The position numbers and the translations under genes were made by a program. 64,000 bases of DNA from an uncultured SAR116 cluster alpha proteobacterium (lineage in GTDB: Bacteria > Pseudomonadota > Alphaproteobacteria > Puniceispirillales > Marisalimonadaceae), in the NCBI GenBank assembly GCA_902550555.1, contig CACCZR010000001.1, forward strand, positions 1-64,000, in the 5' to 3' direction. The notes beneath the pieces are model-generated. The model saw nothing but the letters and a program-made list of their open reading frames with translations, ran no database searches and was not told the DNA's origin. The stretch's first letter is position 1. Each line of letters starts with the position of its first letter. Below are positions 7,085 to 22,504 of the stretch, one piece after another.

Positions 7085-9466
7085 TTAATGTGTTTGTGTA
7101 GATGGCTCTATTTGGTCATTCTTAATTTTTTGACCAATTTCAGGCTTGATATCTATTAGTGATACAATTTTATTTTCTAATGTTTCTGATAATATTTCAT
7201 CGACATATTTAACAGTTTTTATTTTTATTTTATTTAGGATTTCTTTTTCAATCTCAATAAGGTCTTTTTCATTATCATGTGGTATTAATACTTTTTTTAT
7301 TCCATTTTGAATTGCAGCTAGTAATTTTTCTTTCAATCCACCAATGGGTAGTACTTTACCTTTGAGTGTAATTTCACCCGTCATGGCTACATCACATCTG
7401 ACTTTATTATCAGTGAGTGTTGATACAATACTTGAAATCATAGCTACCCCTGCTGATGGCCCATCTTTAGGTGTAGCGCCCTCTGGCACATGCACATGTA
7501 CATCGAAGCTATTTATAATATTTTGTTCAATTCCTAGTTTTAAGTGATTAGATTTAATATAGAATTCGGCAGCTTTTATAGATTCTTTCATCACATCACC
7601 GAGCTTTCCTGTGGATGAAAATCTACCTTTACCAGGAACTTTTACTACCTCAACGTTAAGTAACTCTCCACCCACCTGTGTCCAAGCCAAACCATTTGTT
7701 ACACCTACCAAGTTAACGTTTTCTTTACCTAATCTATTATATTTTGGTGGGCCAAGATATTCTAAAAGACTTTTTTTATCTATTTTTCCTAAAGTTCGTC
7801 CATTGATTTCTATATCTGTAATAATTTTTCTAATTAATTTAGAAATTTCTCTTTCCAGTGATCGAACACCAGCTTCTTTTGTATATTTAATTATTATTTC
7901 TTTTAAGATTTCATCAGATAATAAAATCTCATCATCTTTAACTTTATTTTCTTTCTTTAGCTTTGTTATCAAATGGTTTTTTGCTATTTGTAGTTTTTCA
8001 TTTTCTGTATAGCCAGGCAGTCTGATTATTTCCATACGATCTAAAAGTGCATTAGGAATATTTAAGGTATTAGCAGTTGTTATGAACATAGTTTTAGATA
8101 AGTCATAATCAATTTCGAGATAATGATCTTGAAAACTATTATTTTGTTCTGGGTCTAATACTTCTAGTAAAGCTGAAGAAGGATCTCCTCGATAATCTGA
8201 TCCAATTTTATCAATTTCGTCAAGCAAAAATAAAGGATTGTTAAATTTAGATTTTTTTAACCCCTGAATAATTTTGCCTGGTAATGAACCTATATATGTT
8301 CTTCTATGACCTCTGACTTCAGCTTCATCTCGTACTCCACCTAATGCCATCCTTAAATAAGTTCTACCTGTAGCTTTAGCAATAGATTTTCCTAAAGAAG
8401 TTTTTCCAACACCAGGCGGACCAACTAGACATAAAATAGGTCCTTTCAACGACTTTGATCTTTTTTGGACTACTAAAAACTCTAATATTCTTTCTTTGAT
8501 CTTTTTTAAACCATAATGATCTTCATCAAGAATTTGCTTTGCTAAAGATAAATCATAATTAATTTTAGAAAGTTTTTTCCACGGCAAGCTAAGTATCCAA
8601 TCAATATAACTTCTTACAACTCCAGATTCTGCACTCATTGGGCTCATATTTTTTAGTTTTTTGAATTCTGAATTAACTTTTTCAAGTGCATCTTTTGAAA
8701 GCTTAGCTTTACTAATTTTTTCTTTTATTTCTTGAAATTCGTCTTTTCCGTCTTCATCATTTCCAAGTTCTTTTTGTATTGCTTTTAATTGTTCATTTAA
8801 ATAATATTCCCTTTGAGTTTTTTCCATTTGGGATTTGACTCTGTTTCTAACTTTTTTCTCAATTTGAAGACCATCAACTTCAATTTCTAATTTTGAAATT
8901 AATTTATCTATTCTTAAAGAAACATCATTTAATTCCAAAAATTCTTGCTTTTCTTTAATGTCAAGTGTCAAGTGTGAAATTATAGTATCACAAAGTTTAG
9001 ACGGATCTTTAATATCTGTTATTAAATTTATGATTTCATTATTAGTTTTTTTATTAAGATTCAAGAAGTCTTCAAATACTGTATGAAGTTCATTAATTTT
9101 GGAAATTTCAACTTTAGATGATCCTAAATTAGGTAGAACCTTAAAACTACAAGTCAAATTATTTATTTTTTTTGTTTCCAATAAAAAGTTTATTTTTACT
9201 CTTTTTTTCCCTTCTACAAGAACTTTTAAAGTACCATCAGGAAGCTTTAACAATTGAAGAATTTTACATATTGTCCCAACTGAATAAAGATCTTTCGGGT
9301 TTGGATCTTCAACTTTTGCAACTTTTTGTGTAACAAGAATTATATCTCTATTTTGAGAAGTTGCCACTTCCAAAGCTTTAACTGATTTATTTCTTCCAAC
9401 AAATAATGGGACAATCATTTGAGGAAATACGACTATATCTCTTAATGGTAGAACAGGCTCTGACAT
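7085..9466 (-). CDS. lon: ATP-dependent Lon protease
   Basis: A 793-residue AAA+ serine protease that degrades misfolded and regulatory proteins in the cytoplasm. The N-terminal substrate-binding domain begins PVLPLRDIVVFP. Walker A GPPGVGKT is at about residues 349-356 and Walker B LFLLDEIDK at about 412-420. The protease domain has the catalytic Ser671 in KDGPSAGVAM and Lys714 in LKEKLLAA. Length and residue spacing match E. coli Lon (Ser679/Lys722). It lies between clpX and hupB on the same strand, as in many proteobacteria, and is probably heat-shock induced, although I see no clear sigma-32 box. Confidence 0.98.
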   Translation of the reverse strand: MSEPVLPLRDIVVFPQMIVPLFVGRNKSVKALEVATSQNRDIILVTQKVAKVEDPNPKDLYSVGTICKILQLLKLPDGTLKVLVEGKKRVKINFLLETKKINNLTCSFKVLPNLGSSKVEISKINELHTVFEDFLNLNKKTNNEIINLITDIKDPSKLCDTIISHLTLDIKEKQEFLELNDVSLRIDKLISKLEIEVDGLQIEKKVRNRVKSQMEKTQREYYLNEQLKAIQKELGNDEDGKDEFQEIKEKISKAKLSKDALEKVNSEFKKLKNMSPMSAESGVVRSYIDWILSLPWKKLSKINYDLSLAKQILDEDHYGLKKIKERILEFLVVQKRSKSLKGPILCLVGPPGVGKTSLGKSIAKATGRTYLRMALGGVRDEAEVRGHRRTYIGSLPGKIIQGLKKSKFNNPLFLLDEIDKIGSDYRGDPSSALLEVLDPEQNNSFQDHYLEIDYDLSKTMFITTANTLNIPNALLDRMEIIRLPGYTENEKLQIAKNHLITKLKKENKVKDDEILLSDEILKEIIIKYTKEAGVRSLEREISKLIRKIITDIEINGRTLGKIDKKSLLEYLGPPKYNRLGKENVNLVGVTNGLAWTQVGGELLNVEVVKVPGKGRFSSTGKLGDVMKESIKAAEFYIKSNHLKLGIEQNIINSFDVHVHVPEGATPKDGPSAGVAMISSIVSTLTDNKVRCDVAMTGEITLKGKVLPIGGLKEKLLAAIQNGIKKVLIPHDNEKDLIEIEKEILNKIKIKTVKYVDEILSETLENKIVSLIDIKPEIGQKIKNDQIEPSTQTH

Positions 9467-9521
9467 AATATTTAAATATTACTATAAATATTAAATTCAA
9501 GTATAAAGGCTCAAAAGAATT

Positions 9522-10784
9522 TTATGAAATTGTCTGTGGTATACTTTTCTTATTTTTAGAATGAACAGTTAACGGTTTTTTATTTTTTATTACAACATCT
9601 TCATTAATTACAACTTCATCAATATTTGGCTGAGAAGGTAATTCAAACATAGTTTCCATTAGCATCTTTTCAATAATAGATCTTAACCCTCTTGCACCAG
9701 TATCAAGCTCTATAGCTTTTTTTGCAATAGCAGTTAAAGCCTCTTTTCTAAAATCTAGCTTTGTGTTTTCCATCTCAAAAAGTTTTTTATATTGCTTAGT
9801 TAATGCATTTTTTGGTTCTGTTAGTATTTTTACTAAAGCTTCTTCATCAAGATCCTCTAGAGTTGCTAATACTGGTAATCTTCCAACAAATTCAGGAATA
9901 AGCCCATATTTTACTAGATCTGTAGGACGAATTTCTTTTAATATTTCACTAGAAAGTCTTTCATCTTTATCTTTGATTTCAGCTTCAAAACCCATAGAGG
10001 AGCTTTTACTTCTATTAGAAATTACTTTATCAATGCCTGCAAATGCTCCACCACATATAAAAAGTATATTTGTTGTATCTACTTGTAAAAAATCCTGTTG
10101 GGGGTGTTTTCTTCCCCCTTGAGGTGGCACTGAAGCTATTGTGCCCTCCATAATTTTTAGAAGTGCTTGTTGCACACCTTCGCCACTAACATCTCTTGTT
10201 ATAGAAGGATTCTCTGACTTTCGTGAAATTTTATCAACTTCATCTATGTAAACAATGCCTTTTTGAGCTCGTTCTACATTGTAATCAGATGCTTGAAGTA
10301 ACTTTAATATTATATTTTCAACATCTTCTCCTACATAACCTGCTTCTGTTAAAGTGGTAGCATCTGCGATTGTGAATGGCACGTCAATAATTTTGGCAAG
10401 TGTCTGAGCTAATAATGTTTTACCACATCCAGTTGGACCAACTAATAATATATTTGATTTAGATATTTCAACATCATCAATACCATTTGATGCATTAAGT
10501 CTTTTGTAGTGATTATGAACAGAAACAGATAAAACTTTTTTTGCACTTGATTGTCCAATCACATATTCGTCAAGAACTTTAAAAATTTCTGAAGGGGTAG
10601 GGACACCACCAGGCCCTTTTGAAGAGTTTTGTTTATGCTCTTCTTTAATAATGTCCATGCAAAGTTCAACACATTCATCACATATAAAAACAGTGGGGCC
10701 AGCTATAAGTTTTTTTACTTCGTGTTGGCTCTTACCACAAAATGAACAATATAGTGTTGAATTATTCTTGTCAGATTTACTCAT
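9522..10784 (-). CDS. clpX: ClpX, ATPase subunit of ClpXP protease
   Basis: A 420-residue AAA+ unfoldase that recognises tagged substrates (for example ssrA) and feeds them to ClpP. The N-terminal C4 zinc-binding domain has Cys13, Cys16, Cys35 and Cys38. Walker A GPTGCGKT is at residues 116-123, the sensor/pore region includes the GYVGEDV loop, and the conserved RKHPQQDF segment is present. Length is normal. It is 55 nt upstream of lon and 47 nt downstream of clpP. Confidence 0.98.
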   Translation of the reverse strand: MSKSDKNNSTLYCSFCGKSQHEVKKLIAGPTVFICDECVELCMDIIKEEHKQNSSKGPGGVPTPSEIFKVLDEYVIGQSSAKKVLSVSVHNHYKRLNASNGIDDVEISKSNILLVGPTGCGKTLLAQTLAKIIDVPFTIADATTLTEAGYVGEDVENIILKLLQASDYNVERAQKGIVYIDEVDKISRKSENPSITRDVSGEGVQQALLKIMEGTIASVPPQGGRKHPQQDFLQVDTTNILFICGGAFAGIDKVISNRSKSSSMGFEAEIKDKDERLSSEILKEIRPTDLVKYGLIPEFVGRLPVLATLEDLDEEALVKILTEPKNALTKQYKKLFEMENTKLDFRKEALTAIAKKAIELDTGARGLRSIIEKMLMETMFELPSQPNIDEVVINEDVVIKNKKPLTVHSKNKKSIPQTIS

Positions 10785-10831
10785 ATAGTTAACTCTTGTT
10801 TATTTCAGTAATAATTGCAACAACAAATTTA

Positions 10832-11464
10832 TCATTTATTAACTTCATCTCTTTTATTTACAACCTTATCTATAAGACCTAATTTGACAGCATCCTCTGG
10901 AGATATAAACGTATCTCTATCCATTAAACTTTCTATTTCTGCAAGTTTCTTGCCACTGTGTTTCACATAAATTTGATTTAATCTACTTCTCAAGTTCATT
11001 ATTTCTTTAGCATGTATTTCAATATCAGCAGCTTGACCTTGAAACCCTCCCGAAGGCTGATGTGTCATTATTCTTGAATTAGGTAAACAAAACCTTTTAT
11101 TTTTAGCACCTGAAGTTAGCAACAACGAGCCCATACTTGCTGCTTGACCAAAACAAACTGTGCAAACATCCGGCTTGATATATTCCATTGTATCATAGAT
11201 AGATAATCCTGAAGTGACTACACCACCAGGAGAGTTGATATACATTGAAATATCTTTAGAAGGATTTTCTGCTTCTAAAAATAATAATTGTGCACACACC
11301 AAAGATGCAATGCTGTCATCAATAGGCCCAATCAAAAAAATTATCCTTTCTTTAAGTAGTCTCGAATAAATATCATAGGATCTTTCACCCCTGTTAGTTT
11401 GCTCTACAACCATAGGGACAAGTGCCGATAAAGCATTACCATTATTTACTTCAAAATTGCTCAT
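10832..11464 (-). CDS. clpP: ClpP protease proteolytic subunit
   Basis: A 210-residue self-assembling serine protease that forms the chamber for ClpX/ClpA. Catalytic Ser110 lies in [12 protein letters not shown] and His135 in [13 protein letters not shown]; the catalytic Asp is expected in the MDRDTFI region. The N terminus [21 protein letters not shown] is typical, with a short propeptide of the usual kind. It is transcribed tig-clpP-clpX-lon-hupB. Confidence 0.98.
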   Translation of the reverse strand: MSNFEVNNGNALSALVPMVVEQTNRGERSYDIYSRLLKERIIFLIGPIDDSIASLVCAQLLFLEAENPSKDISMYINSPGGVVTSGLSIYDTMEYIKPDVCTVCFGQAASMGSLLLTSGAKNKRFCLPNSRIMTHQPSGGFQGQAADIEIHAKEIMNLRSRLNQIYVKHSGKKLAEIESLMDRDTFISPEDAVKLGLIDKVVNKRDEVNK

Positions 11465-11485
11465 TTAAAATTCCTTTACAATTAT

Positions 11486-12880
11486 TCATTTCTTTTTTGA
11501 AACTTTAGGTTTTGATTTTTTAATTTTCTCTTTTTTTAATTCATCTTTAATATCAATATCATCTTCTTTATAAAGATCTTCCACACTAACAAATTTCTCT
11601 TTAACTTCGGCCAATTCTGTAATAAAATCAATGATTTTATCTTCAAAAACGGGCCCAGAAAGTTGGTTTTGAGCCTCTGGATTTTTTTTGAAATAATCTA
11701 ATATTTCTTTTTCTCTTCCGGGATATCTTTGTAATTCTTGCATCATTGCGTTTTGAGTGTCTTTTTCTTCAACTTTGATGTTATTAAGTCTTCCAATCTC
11801 TGCAAGTATAAGCCCTAATCTTACTCTTCTTTTAGATATAGTTAATGCGTCATCTTTTTCAGATTTAGACATACCTTCATCATTAGGTTTATCTTTCTGA
11901 TCATTAACAGTCTGTTGGTTTGATTTCATTGCCCTACAAACACTTTGATATTCATCTTCTACAAGAGTATTTGGAAGATCAAAGTCTACTGAATTAGCTA
12001 AAAGATCTAATATTTCTCTTTTCATCTTCGATCTACTTTGAATTGAATGTTGATTGATAATCTGTTCTTTAACACTTTTCTTCAAAGATACTAAATTATC
12101 TAAACCTAAAGATTTAGCAAAATCATCATTAATTTCAGTTTTTATATCTTCTCTAATCTCATTTATGGTCACATTAAATACAACTTTTTTTCCTGCTAAT
12201 TCTTTAGCTTGATAATCTTCAGGAAAGCTAAGATCAATATCCAAATTCTGACTAGAACTTTTACCAATTAATTTATCTTCAAAACCGGGTATAAAGGAAT
12301 TAGAACCAATTTTTAAATGGTGACCTTTTGCAGCACCACCTTCAAAAACTTCGTTATTAATTTTTCCTTCAAAATCAATAACAACTGTATCGTTTAATTT
12401 AGTCTTCCTATCTTTATTGATCTTTTCAGTCTTAGTATTTTGTTTTGCAATTCTTTCTATCGATTCATCTACTTGCTTTTCTTCAACTTTTACCATTGGA
12501 CGGGTGATTTTTAATTTAGTTAAGTCAGGAACTTTAAACTCTGGCATTACCTCAACAGAATAATCAACTTTAATATCTTTTCCTTCATCAAGTGACTTAA
12601 CATCCATCTTTGGTTGAGTTGCAGCATTAATTTTAAAATCATCAACAATTTTTTTTGATGCATTATTTAGGCTTTCATTTACTACCTCACCAAAAATCTG
12701 TTTTCCAAATCTTGACTTTATAATATTATGTGGAACTTTTCCTGGCCTGAAGCCAGGTATACTAGCTTTTGGAGCAAGTTCTGAAATTTTATTTTGAACT
12801 AGTTCATTAATAGTCTTACTAGTGATTGTAATTTCAAACTCTCTTTTTAAACCCGTAGTTTTTTTTTCCTTTATTTCCAT
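11486..12880 (-). CDS. tig: Trigger factor
   Basis: A 464-residue ribosome-bound chaperone and peptidyl-prolyl isomerase. The N-terminal ribosome-docking domain carries the signature PGFRPGKVPHNIIKSRFGKQ. The FKBP-like PPIase domain starts near VVIDFEGKINNEVFEGG, and the C-terminal chaperone domain is helical. The last roughly 20 residues are a Lys-rich tail. The ATG at 12880, preceded by GGAA, is the start; an in-frame extension to 12931 would run into the tRNA-Leu. First gene of the quality-control cluster. Confidence 0.96.
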   Translation of the reverse strand: MEIKEKKTTGLKREFEITITSKTINELVQNKISELAPKASIPGFRPGKVPHNIIKSRFGKQIFGEVVNESLNNASKKIVDDFKINAATQPKMDVKSLDEGKDIKVDYSVEVMPEFKVPDLTKLKITRPMVKVEEKQVDESIERIAKQNTKTEKINKDRKTKLNDTVVIDFEGKINNEVFEGGAAKGHHLKIGSNSFIPGFEDKLIGKSSSQNLDIDLSFPEDYQAKELAGKKVVFNVTINEIREDIKTEINDDFAKSLGLDNLVSLKKSVKEQIINQHSIQSRSKMKREILDLLANSVDFDLPNTLVEDEYQSVCRAMKSNQQTVNDQKDKPNDEGMSKSEKDDALTISKRRVRLGLILAEIGRLNNIKVEEKDTQNAMMQELQRYPGREKEILDYFKKNPEAQNQLSGPVFEDKIIDFITELAEVKEKFVSVEDLYKEDDIDIKDELKKEKIKKSKPKVSKKK

Positions 12881-12899
12881 ATCAACTTCCTGATTTTTA

Positions 12900-12984
12900 T
12901 GGTGCGGGCGGAGGGACTTGAACCCCCACACCTTTCAGTACATGAACCTAAACCATGCGCGTCTACCAGTTCCGCCACGCCCGC
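12900..12984 (-). tRNA. tRNA-Leu (TAG)
   Basis: An 85-nt class II tRNA on the minus strand with a long variable arm. Acceptor GCGGGCG / CGCCCGC, discriminator A, encoded CCA, anticodon loop GTTTAGG (anticodon TAG), T arm GGGGTTCAAGTCCC. It lies 19 nt before the tig start. Confidence 0.97.
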
Positions 12985-13034
12985 ACTAATTAAATATGTA
13001 ATATATGTATATACCAAAATAATCAATATTAAAT

Positions 13035-13112
13035 TGGGGCGAGTGACCGGAATCGAACCGGCGGCCTCAAGAGTCACAGTCTAGCGCTCTAACCAACTGA
13101 GCTACACTCGCC
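13035..13112 (-). tRNA. tRNA-His (GTG)
   Basis: Minus-strand tRNA with anticodon loop CTGTGAC (GTG). The acceptor starts GGCGAGTG and ends CACTCGCC, so the extra G at -1 pairs with C73, the histidine identity pair, and is encoded in the gene. CCA is encoded. It sits 50 nt upstream of tRNA-Leu and may be co-transcribed with it. Confidence 0.97.
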
Positions 13113-13199
13113 ATATTAATAATCTTATTAAAGTAAGACTGATCTTAAATCAAACTATATGTATAAATCACATAAAAAACTTTTGTTTTTTTAATTAGT

Positions 13200-14390
13200 A
13201 TGCGAATGTGGTCAATATTAAAGATGATTACTAATAGAAGTTTAAATTTAGGTACAGAAACTGCATTTTCAGTTTTAGCAAAAGCTAATAAGCTTGCAGA
13301 ACAAGGTAAAGAAATAATAAATCTTGGTATAGGGCAACCTGACTTTTTAACACCTGAGCATATTGTTGAAGCTGGAATTAAAGCATTAAGGGATGGACAT
13401 CATGGTTACACTCAAGCCTCTGGAATACCAAAATTAAGAGAGGCCGTTTGCTCAGATATTTTCAGGAGACATAATGTTGAGATTTCACCAGAAAATATTT
13501 TAATTGTACCAGGAGGAAAAGTTATAATTTTTTTCTCCTCCATGCTACTTGGCGATCATGATAGAGAAATTCTATATCCAAATCCAGGGTTTCCGATATA
13601 TGAATCAGCCATAAGATTCTCTGGTGCAAAACCAGTTCCCTACCACTTGAACGAAAAAATTGGGTTTTCTTTTTCTGCAGATGATTTACTAACTAAAATT
13701 AATGAAAAAACATCTTTAATCATTATCAATAGTCCGAGCAATCCAACGGGGGGGATTATTCCAAAAAGTGAACTAGATAAATTGATTAAAGGTTTAGAAG
13801 ATTATCCTAATACTATGTTGATGAGTGATGAAATTTATGATCAGTTTTGTTTTGGAGAAACAGATTTTACTTCTATTTTAAATTATCCTTCCATAAGAGA
13901 TAGATTAATAATATTAAATGGTTGGTCAAAAACATATGCTATGACTGGTTGGAGATTGGGTTATGGAGTTTTTCCAGACTCACTAATTGAAGCTGCAGAT
14001 AAATTAGCTGTAAATGTTCACTCATGTGTAAATGCTAGCGCACAATATGCTGCTTTAGAAGCTTTAAATGGGCCACAAGATTGTGTAACAACTATGAATA
14101 ATGCGTTTAAAATAAGATCAAAAATTATGTTTGAGGAACTAAACAAATTAGATTTAATTTCATGTAAGAATCCCCAAGGTGCTTTTTATTGCTTTCCAAA
14201 CATATCAAAACTAAATCTTAGTTCTTTAGATTTTCAAAATAAACTATTAGAAGATGCCGGTGTTGCAGCCATAGCTGGAACGTCATTTGGTGAATTTGGT
14301 GAAGGATTTTTAAGATTTTCATGTGCGAGTTCTGAAGTATCTATTAAAAGAGCTATTGAAAAGTTATCATTATTTTTGTCTAACTTATAA
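13200..14390 (+). CDS. Class I/II pyridoxal-phosphate aminotransferase (aspartate/aromatic type)
   Basis: Transfers an amino group between an amino acid and a 2-oxoacid using PLP. It has LGIGQPDFLTP and HHGYTQASG near the N terminus, SPSNPTGG, the Asp of MSDEIYD, the Schiff-base lysine in GWSKTYAMTGWRLGYG, and a C-terminal Arg in LRFSCA. Length (about 396) fits the AspC-like group. The start is uncertain: ATG 13200, 13206 and 13224 are in frame, and none has a strong ribosome-binding site. MITNRSLNLG from 13224 fits the family well. The substrate (aspartate, alanine or aromatic) cannot be fixed by eye. It precedes glnB-glnA, so a nitrogen role is reasonable. Confidence 0.85.
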   Translation: MRMWSILKMITNRSLNLGTETAFSVLAKANKLAEQGKEIINLGIGQPDFLTPEHIVEAGIKALRDGHHGYTQASGIPKLREAVCSDIFRRHNVEISPENILIVPGGKVIIFFSSMLLGDHDREILYPNPGFPIYESAIRFSGAKPVPYHLNEKIGFSFSADDLLTKINEKTSLIIINSPSNPTGGIIPKSELDKLIKGLEDYPNTMLMSDEIYDQFCFGETDFTSILNYPSIRDRLIILNGWSKTYAMTGWRLGYGVFPDSLIEAADKLAVNVHSCVNASAQYAALEALNGPQDCVTTMNNAFKIRSKIMFEELNKLDLISCKNPQGAFYCFPNISKLNLSSLDFQNKLLEDAGVAAIAGTSFGEFGEGFLRFSCASSEVSIKRAIEKLSLFLSNL

Positions 14391-14423
14391 ATTCGCTTAA
14401 ATTTTAGGCATTATTTTCCTTAG

Positions 14424-14831
<408 letters not shown>

Positions 14832-14845
14832 AGAAGGAGTAATAA

Positions 14846-16255
14846 ATGTCTAATGTACAAAATATTTTAAAAACAATAAAAGATAAAGAGATACAATTTG
14901 TAGATTTGCGCTTTACTGACCCAAGAGGAAAAATGCAACATGTTTCGCAACATGTGAGCACAATTGATGAAGATACACTAGCTGAAGGCTTCATGTTTGA
15001 TGGATCATCTATTGCGGGATGGAAAGCTATAAATGAGTCTGATATGAAATTAATGCCAGATTGTTCTAGATCAGTCGTAGATCCATTCTATTCACAACCA
15101 ACACTAGCTATTTTTTGTGATGTTTTAGATCCAATTTCAGGTAAACCATATGAAAGAGATCCAAGGTCTACCGCGAAACAGGCTCTTAAATATATGGAAA
15201 GTTTGGGGATTGGAGATACAGCATATTTTGGACCAGAGCCTGAATTCTTTGTTTTTGACGATGTTAGATATGAAGCTGAAATGAATTCATCTTTTTACAA
15301 AATAGATAGCAGTGAAGGGCCTTATAATACTGGAAAAAAATTTGAAGAGGGTAATATGGGGCATCGCCCTGGTATAAAAGGAGGTTACTTTCCAGTTCCG
15401 CCAGTTGACTCCGGACAAGACCTTAGAAGTGAGATGGTATTATCTCTTACTGAAATGGGAGTACCAATGGAAAAACATCATCATGAAGTAGCACCCTCTC
15501 AGCATGAATTAGGATTAAAGTTTGGTACTCTTATCTCTACTGCAGACAATGTTCAACTTTATAAATATGCAGTACACAATGTTGCACATTCTTTTGGACA
15601 AACAGCTACATTTATGCCTAAACCTGTTGCTGGTGACAATGGTACCGGAATGCATACACATCAGTCTATTTGGAAAGATGGTAAACCTGTATTTGCTGGA
15701 GATCAATATTCCGGACTTTCAGAAACATGTCTTCACTATATTGGAGGCATTATTAAGCATGCAAAAGCAATTAATTGTTTTTCAAATCCATCTACTAATT
15801 CTTATAAAAGATTGATACCTGGTTTTGAAGCTCCTGTTCTACTTGCTTACTCAGCAAGAAACAGATCTGCATCATGTAGAATACCATTCGTAGACAGTCC
15901 AAATGGAAAAAGAGTAGAAGTTCGTTTTCCAGATGCAACAGCAAACCCATACCTTGCTTTCTCTGCAATGCTAATGGCAGGTCTAGATGGTATTAAAAAC
16001 AAGATTCATCCTGGTGATCCTATGGACAAAGACTTGTATGAACTTCCGGAAAATGAACTTCAAAATATTCCAACAGTTTGTGCCTCATTGAGAGAAGCAA
16101 CAGAATCCTTAAGAAATGATATGGATTTTTTAACTCAAGGTAATGTATTTACAGAAGATCAAATTGAAGCATATATCGATTTAAAAATGGAAGAAGTAAT
16201 AAATTTTGAGCATTCACCTCACCCAGTTGAATTTAAAATGTACTATTCAAGTTAA
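14846..16255 (+). CDS. glnA: Glutamine synthetase type I
   Basis: A 469-residue dodecameric enzyme making glutamine from glutamate, ammonia and ATP. It has the beta-grasp motif [10 protein letters not shown], the metal-binding region [34 protein letters not shown] and the Glu-containing [15 protein letters not shown]. Tyr398 in MDKDLYELP is the adenylylation site of the GSI-beta class, so GlnE-type control is expected. Translation probably starts at the ATG after AAGAAGGAG. It is co-transcribed with glnB. Confidence 0.98.
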   Translation: MSNVQNILKTIKDKEIQFVDLRFTDPRGKMQHVSQHVSTIDEDTLAEGFMFDGSSIAGWKAINESDMKLMPDCSRSVVDPFYSQPTLAIFCDVLDPISGKPYERDPRSTAKQALKYMESLGIGDTAYFGPEPEFFVFDDVRYEAEMNSSFYKIDSSEGPYNTGKKFEEGNMGHRPGIKGGYFPVPPVDSGQDLRSEMVLSLTEMGVPMEKHHHEVAPSQHELGLKFGTLISTADNVQLYKYAVHNVAHSFGQTATFMPKPVAGDNGTGMHTHQSIWKDGKPVFAGDQYSGLSETCLHYIGGIIKHAKAINCFSNPSTNSYKRLIPGFEAPVLLAYSARNRSASCRIPFVDSPNGKRVEVRFPDATANPYLAFSAMLMAGLDGIKNKIHPGDPMDKDLYELPENELQNIPTVCASLREATESLRNDMDFLTQGNVFTEDQIEAYIDLKMEEVINFEHSPHPVEFKMYYSS

Positions 16256-16283
16256 AACTTGATTTTATAATCTAATATATTAA

Positions 16284-20873
<4,590 letters not shown>

Positions 20874-20875
20874 AC

Positions 20876-21277
20876 TTAAGAATTTTCTCTAGCATTAGTG
20901 TATGCCAACAATGAATGTTTATCACAATAAGGACGACCAGGAAAAATGTCTTGTCCACAAAATTTAAAGTTATTTTGCTTTGGGTCCCCTTCTGGCCAAC
21001 AACATTTTGTTCTAGACCATTGTACACTTCTTAACTTAATTTTTAATGGCAAATCAATATTAGAAGTTTCATTGTTTTTTTCTACAGATAAGTTTTCTTT
21101 TTTTGCTGATGATATAGGTGAAGTTCTTTTAGGCAAGCCCATTCTATGCGCTTTACCAGCAACCGAATTTCTTGAAACACCAAGCATCTCTCCAATTTTA
21201 GAAATTGGATGACCTTGTTTCCACAAATCTTCTAATTTTTTAAGTTTTGTATCATTCCACGTACTTTTACTTGACAT
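20876..21277 (-). CDS. gcrA: GcrA family cell-cycle regulator
   Basis: A transcription cofactor specific to alphaproteobacteria that binds sigma-70 RNA polymerase at methylated promoters. The N-terminal helix-turn-helix reads STWNDTKLKKLEDLWKQG, then SKIGEMLGVSRNSVAGKAHR. The C-terminal domain keeps CCWPEGDP, FCG, PGRPYCDKH and AYTNA. I chose ATG 21277, 8 nt after the aroE stop at 21286, because the family starts just before the STW residues; ATG 21292 would overlap aroE. About 133 residues, shorter than Caulobacter GcrA (about 170) mostly in the linker. Confidence 0.94.
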   Translation of the reverse strand: MSSKSTWNDTKLKKLEDLWKQGHPISKIGEMLGVSRNSVAGKAHRMGLPKRTSPISSAKKENLSVEKNNETSNIDLPLKIKLRSVQWSRTKCCWPEGDPKQNNFKFCGQDIFPGRPYCDKHSLLAYTNARENS

Positions 21278-21285
21278 AATTTTAA

Positions 21286-22077
21286 TTACCATAAATTAAA
21301 AAAATTACCAGCTAATTTAATCTGTGATACCAACATATTTTTTCCCAAGTGATAATTTCTTTTATATTTGATTGCTTCTTTAATTAGAACTGTTTCTTCA
21401 GGATCCATGACAATATCAACAATAGTACAATCAATTTTTGTTTTTTCTACATCAAAAATCAAATCTTTATTATCTTTAAGACCCATACTAGTTGCATTTA
21501 TAACATAATCATATTCTGAAATATCATAATATTTAAAATCATCAATTAAAATTTCAGTATTAGATTTTAGGTTTTTAAGTTTGTTAAATAATAAATTTAG
21601 TTTACTAGTATCCCTATTAATCAGCTTTAATCTCTTTGCTTTAGCTCTTATTAAAGAGTGACAAATAGATGTACCAGCTCCGCCTATTCCAAAAATTGCA
21701 AAATCTTTATTTTCTATGATTAAATTTTTGTTTTTTAAACCATTTACAAAACCTATACCATCAAAATTTGTTCCTATAAGTTTTTCATTTTCAATTTTTA
21801 TCCAATTAACTGATTGCGTATCTATTGCTTCATTTTCTAGATGATCACAATATTTAAGGACATCAGTTTTATGAGGTATTGTTACAGTCATGCCAACAAA
21901 ATTTTTAATACTCTTAATCCCTGAAAAAAAAAATTCTAAGTTATCACTGCTTACATTTATTGGGATCATAATTGCATTTACTTTTTGTTCTTGAAATATT
22001 TTTGTAAAAAGTGTTGGTGCTTTAACATGATTAATAGGATCAGCTATACAACCAAAAATTTTAGTATTAGCTTTCAT
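21286..22077 (-). CDS. aroE: Shikimate dehydrogenase
   Basis: A 263-residue NADPH enzyme reducing 3-dehydroshikimate to shikimate in aromatic amino-acid synthesis. It has the substrate-binding start [17 protein letters not shown], where Ser-x-Ser of the family is replaced by His-Val-Lys-Ala in the alignable SxSP region. The catalytic Lys is in VTIPHK, the Asp in [12 protein letters not shown] and the nucleotide loop is [13 protein letters not shown]. The replaced SxS motif is worth noting since those serines hold the carboxylate. Its start overlaps the end of msrB by 11 nt. Confidence 0.9.
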   Translation of the reverse strand: MKANTKIFGCIADPINHVKAPTLFTKIFQEQKVNAIMIPINVSSDNLEFFFSGIKSIKNFVGMTVTIPHKTDVLKYCDHLENEAIDTQSVNWIKIENEKLIGTNFDGIGFVNGLKNKNLIIENKDFAIFGIGGAGTSICHSLIRAKAKRLKLINRDTSKLNLLFNKLKNLKSNTEILIDDFKYYDISEYDYVINATSMGLKDNKDLIFDVEKTKIDCTIVDIVMDPEETVLIKEAIKYKRNYHLGKNMLVSQIKLAGNFFNLW

Positions 22078-22447
22078 TTTTTTCTTCTTTACTAAAATTT
22101 AAAGCCAAAGAATTTATACAATATCTTAAACCAGTTGGTTTTGGTCCATCTGGGAAAACATGACCCAAATGAGCTTTACATTTAGTACAATGTACTTCAA
22201 TTCTAACCATTCCATGTCTTTCATCTTTTGAAGAGCTAACAGCATTTAAACTAAATGTGTCAAAGAATGAAGGCCACCCAGAATGAGAATCATATTTTGC
22301 ATCGCTTGAGAATAAATTAGAATTGCAACAAACACATTTATAAATACCTTTTTCTTTATTATGTAAATATTCACCTGAAAAAGGTGGTTCAGTTCCATGC
22401 TGTTGTGTAATATAATATTGATCTTCAGATAATTTATTTTTATTCAT
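22067..22447 (-). CDS. msrB: Peptide-methionine (R)-S-oxide reductase
   Basis: A 126-residue repair enzyme reducing methionine-R-sulfoxide in proteins. It contains [38 protein letters not shown] and [11 protein letters not shown]. Catalytic Cys110 lies in the RYCINS motif; structural zinc ligands are Cys38/Cys41 and Cys87/Cys90. A full-length single-domain MsrB with no MsrA fusion and no msrA nearby. It overlaps aroE and is probably co-expressed with it. Confidence 0.97.
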   Translation of the reverse strand: MNKNKLSEDQYYITQQHGTEPPFSGEYLHNKEKGIYKCVCCNSNLFSSDAKYDSHSGWPSFFDTFSLNAVSSSKDERHGMVRIEVHCTKCKAHLGHVFPDGPKPTGLRYCINSLALNFSKEEKNES

Positions 22448-22504
22448 TCATAATCAATATAGAAAATAACATAAATTTACAATAAATTATATTAGTTCTA
22501 AAAT

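Noticed and set aside
12871..13084. Two ORFs on opposite strands of about 60-68 residues
   Set aside because: They cover tRNA-Leu and tRNA-His; the open frames come from tRNA sequence.
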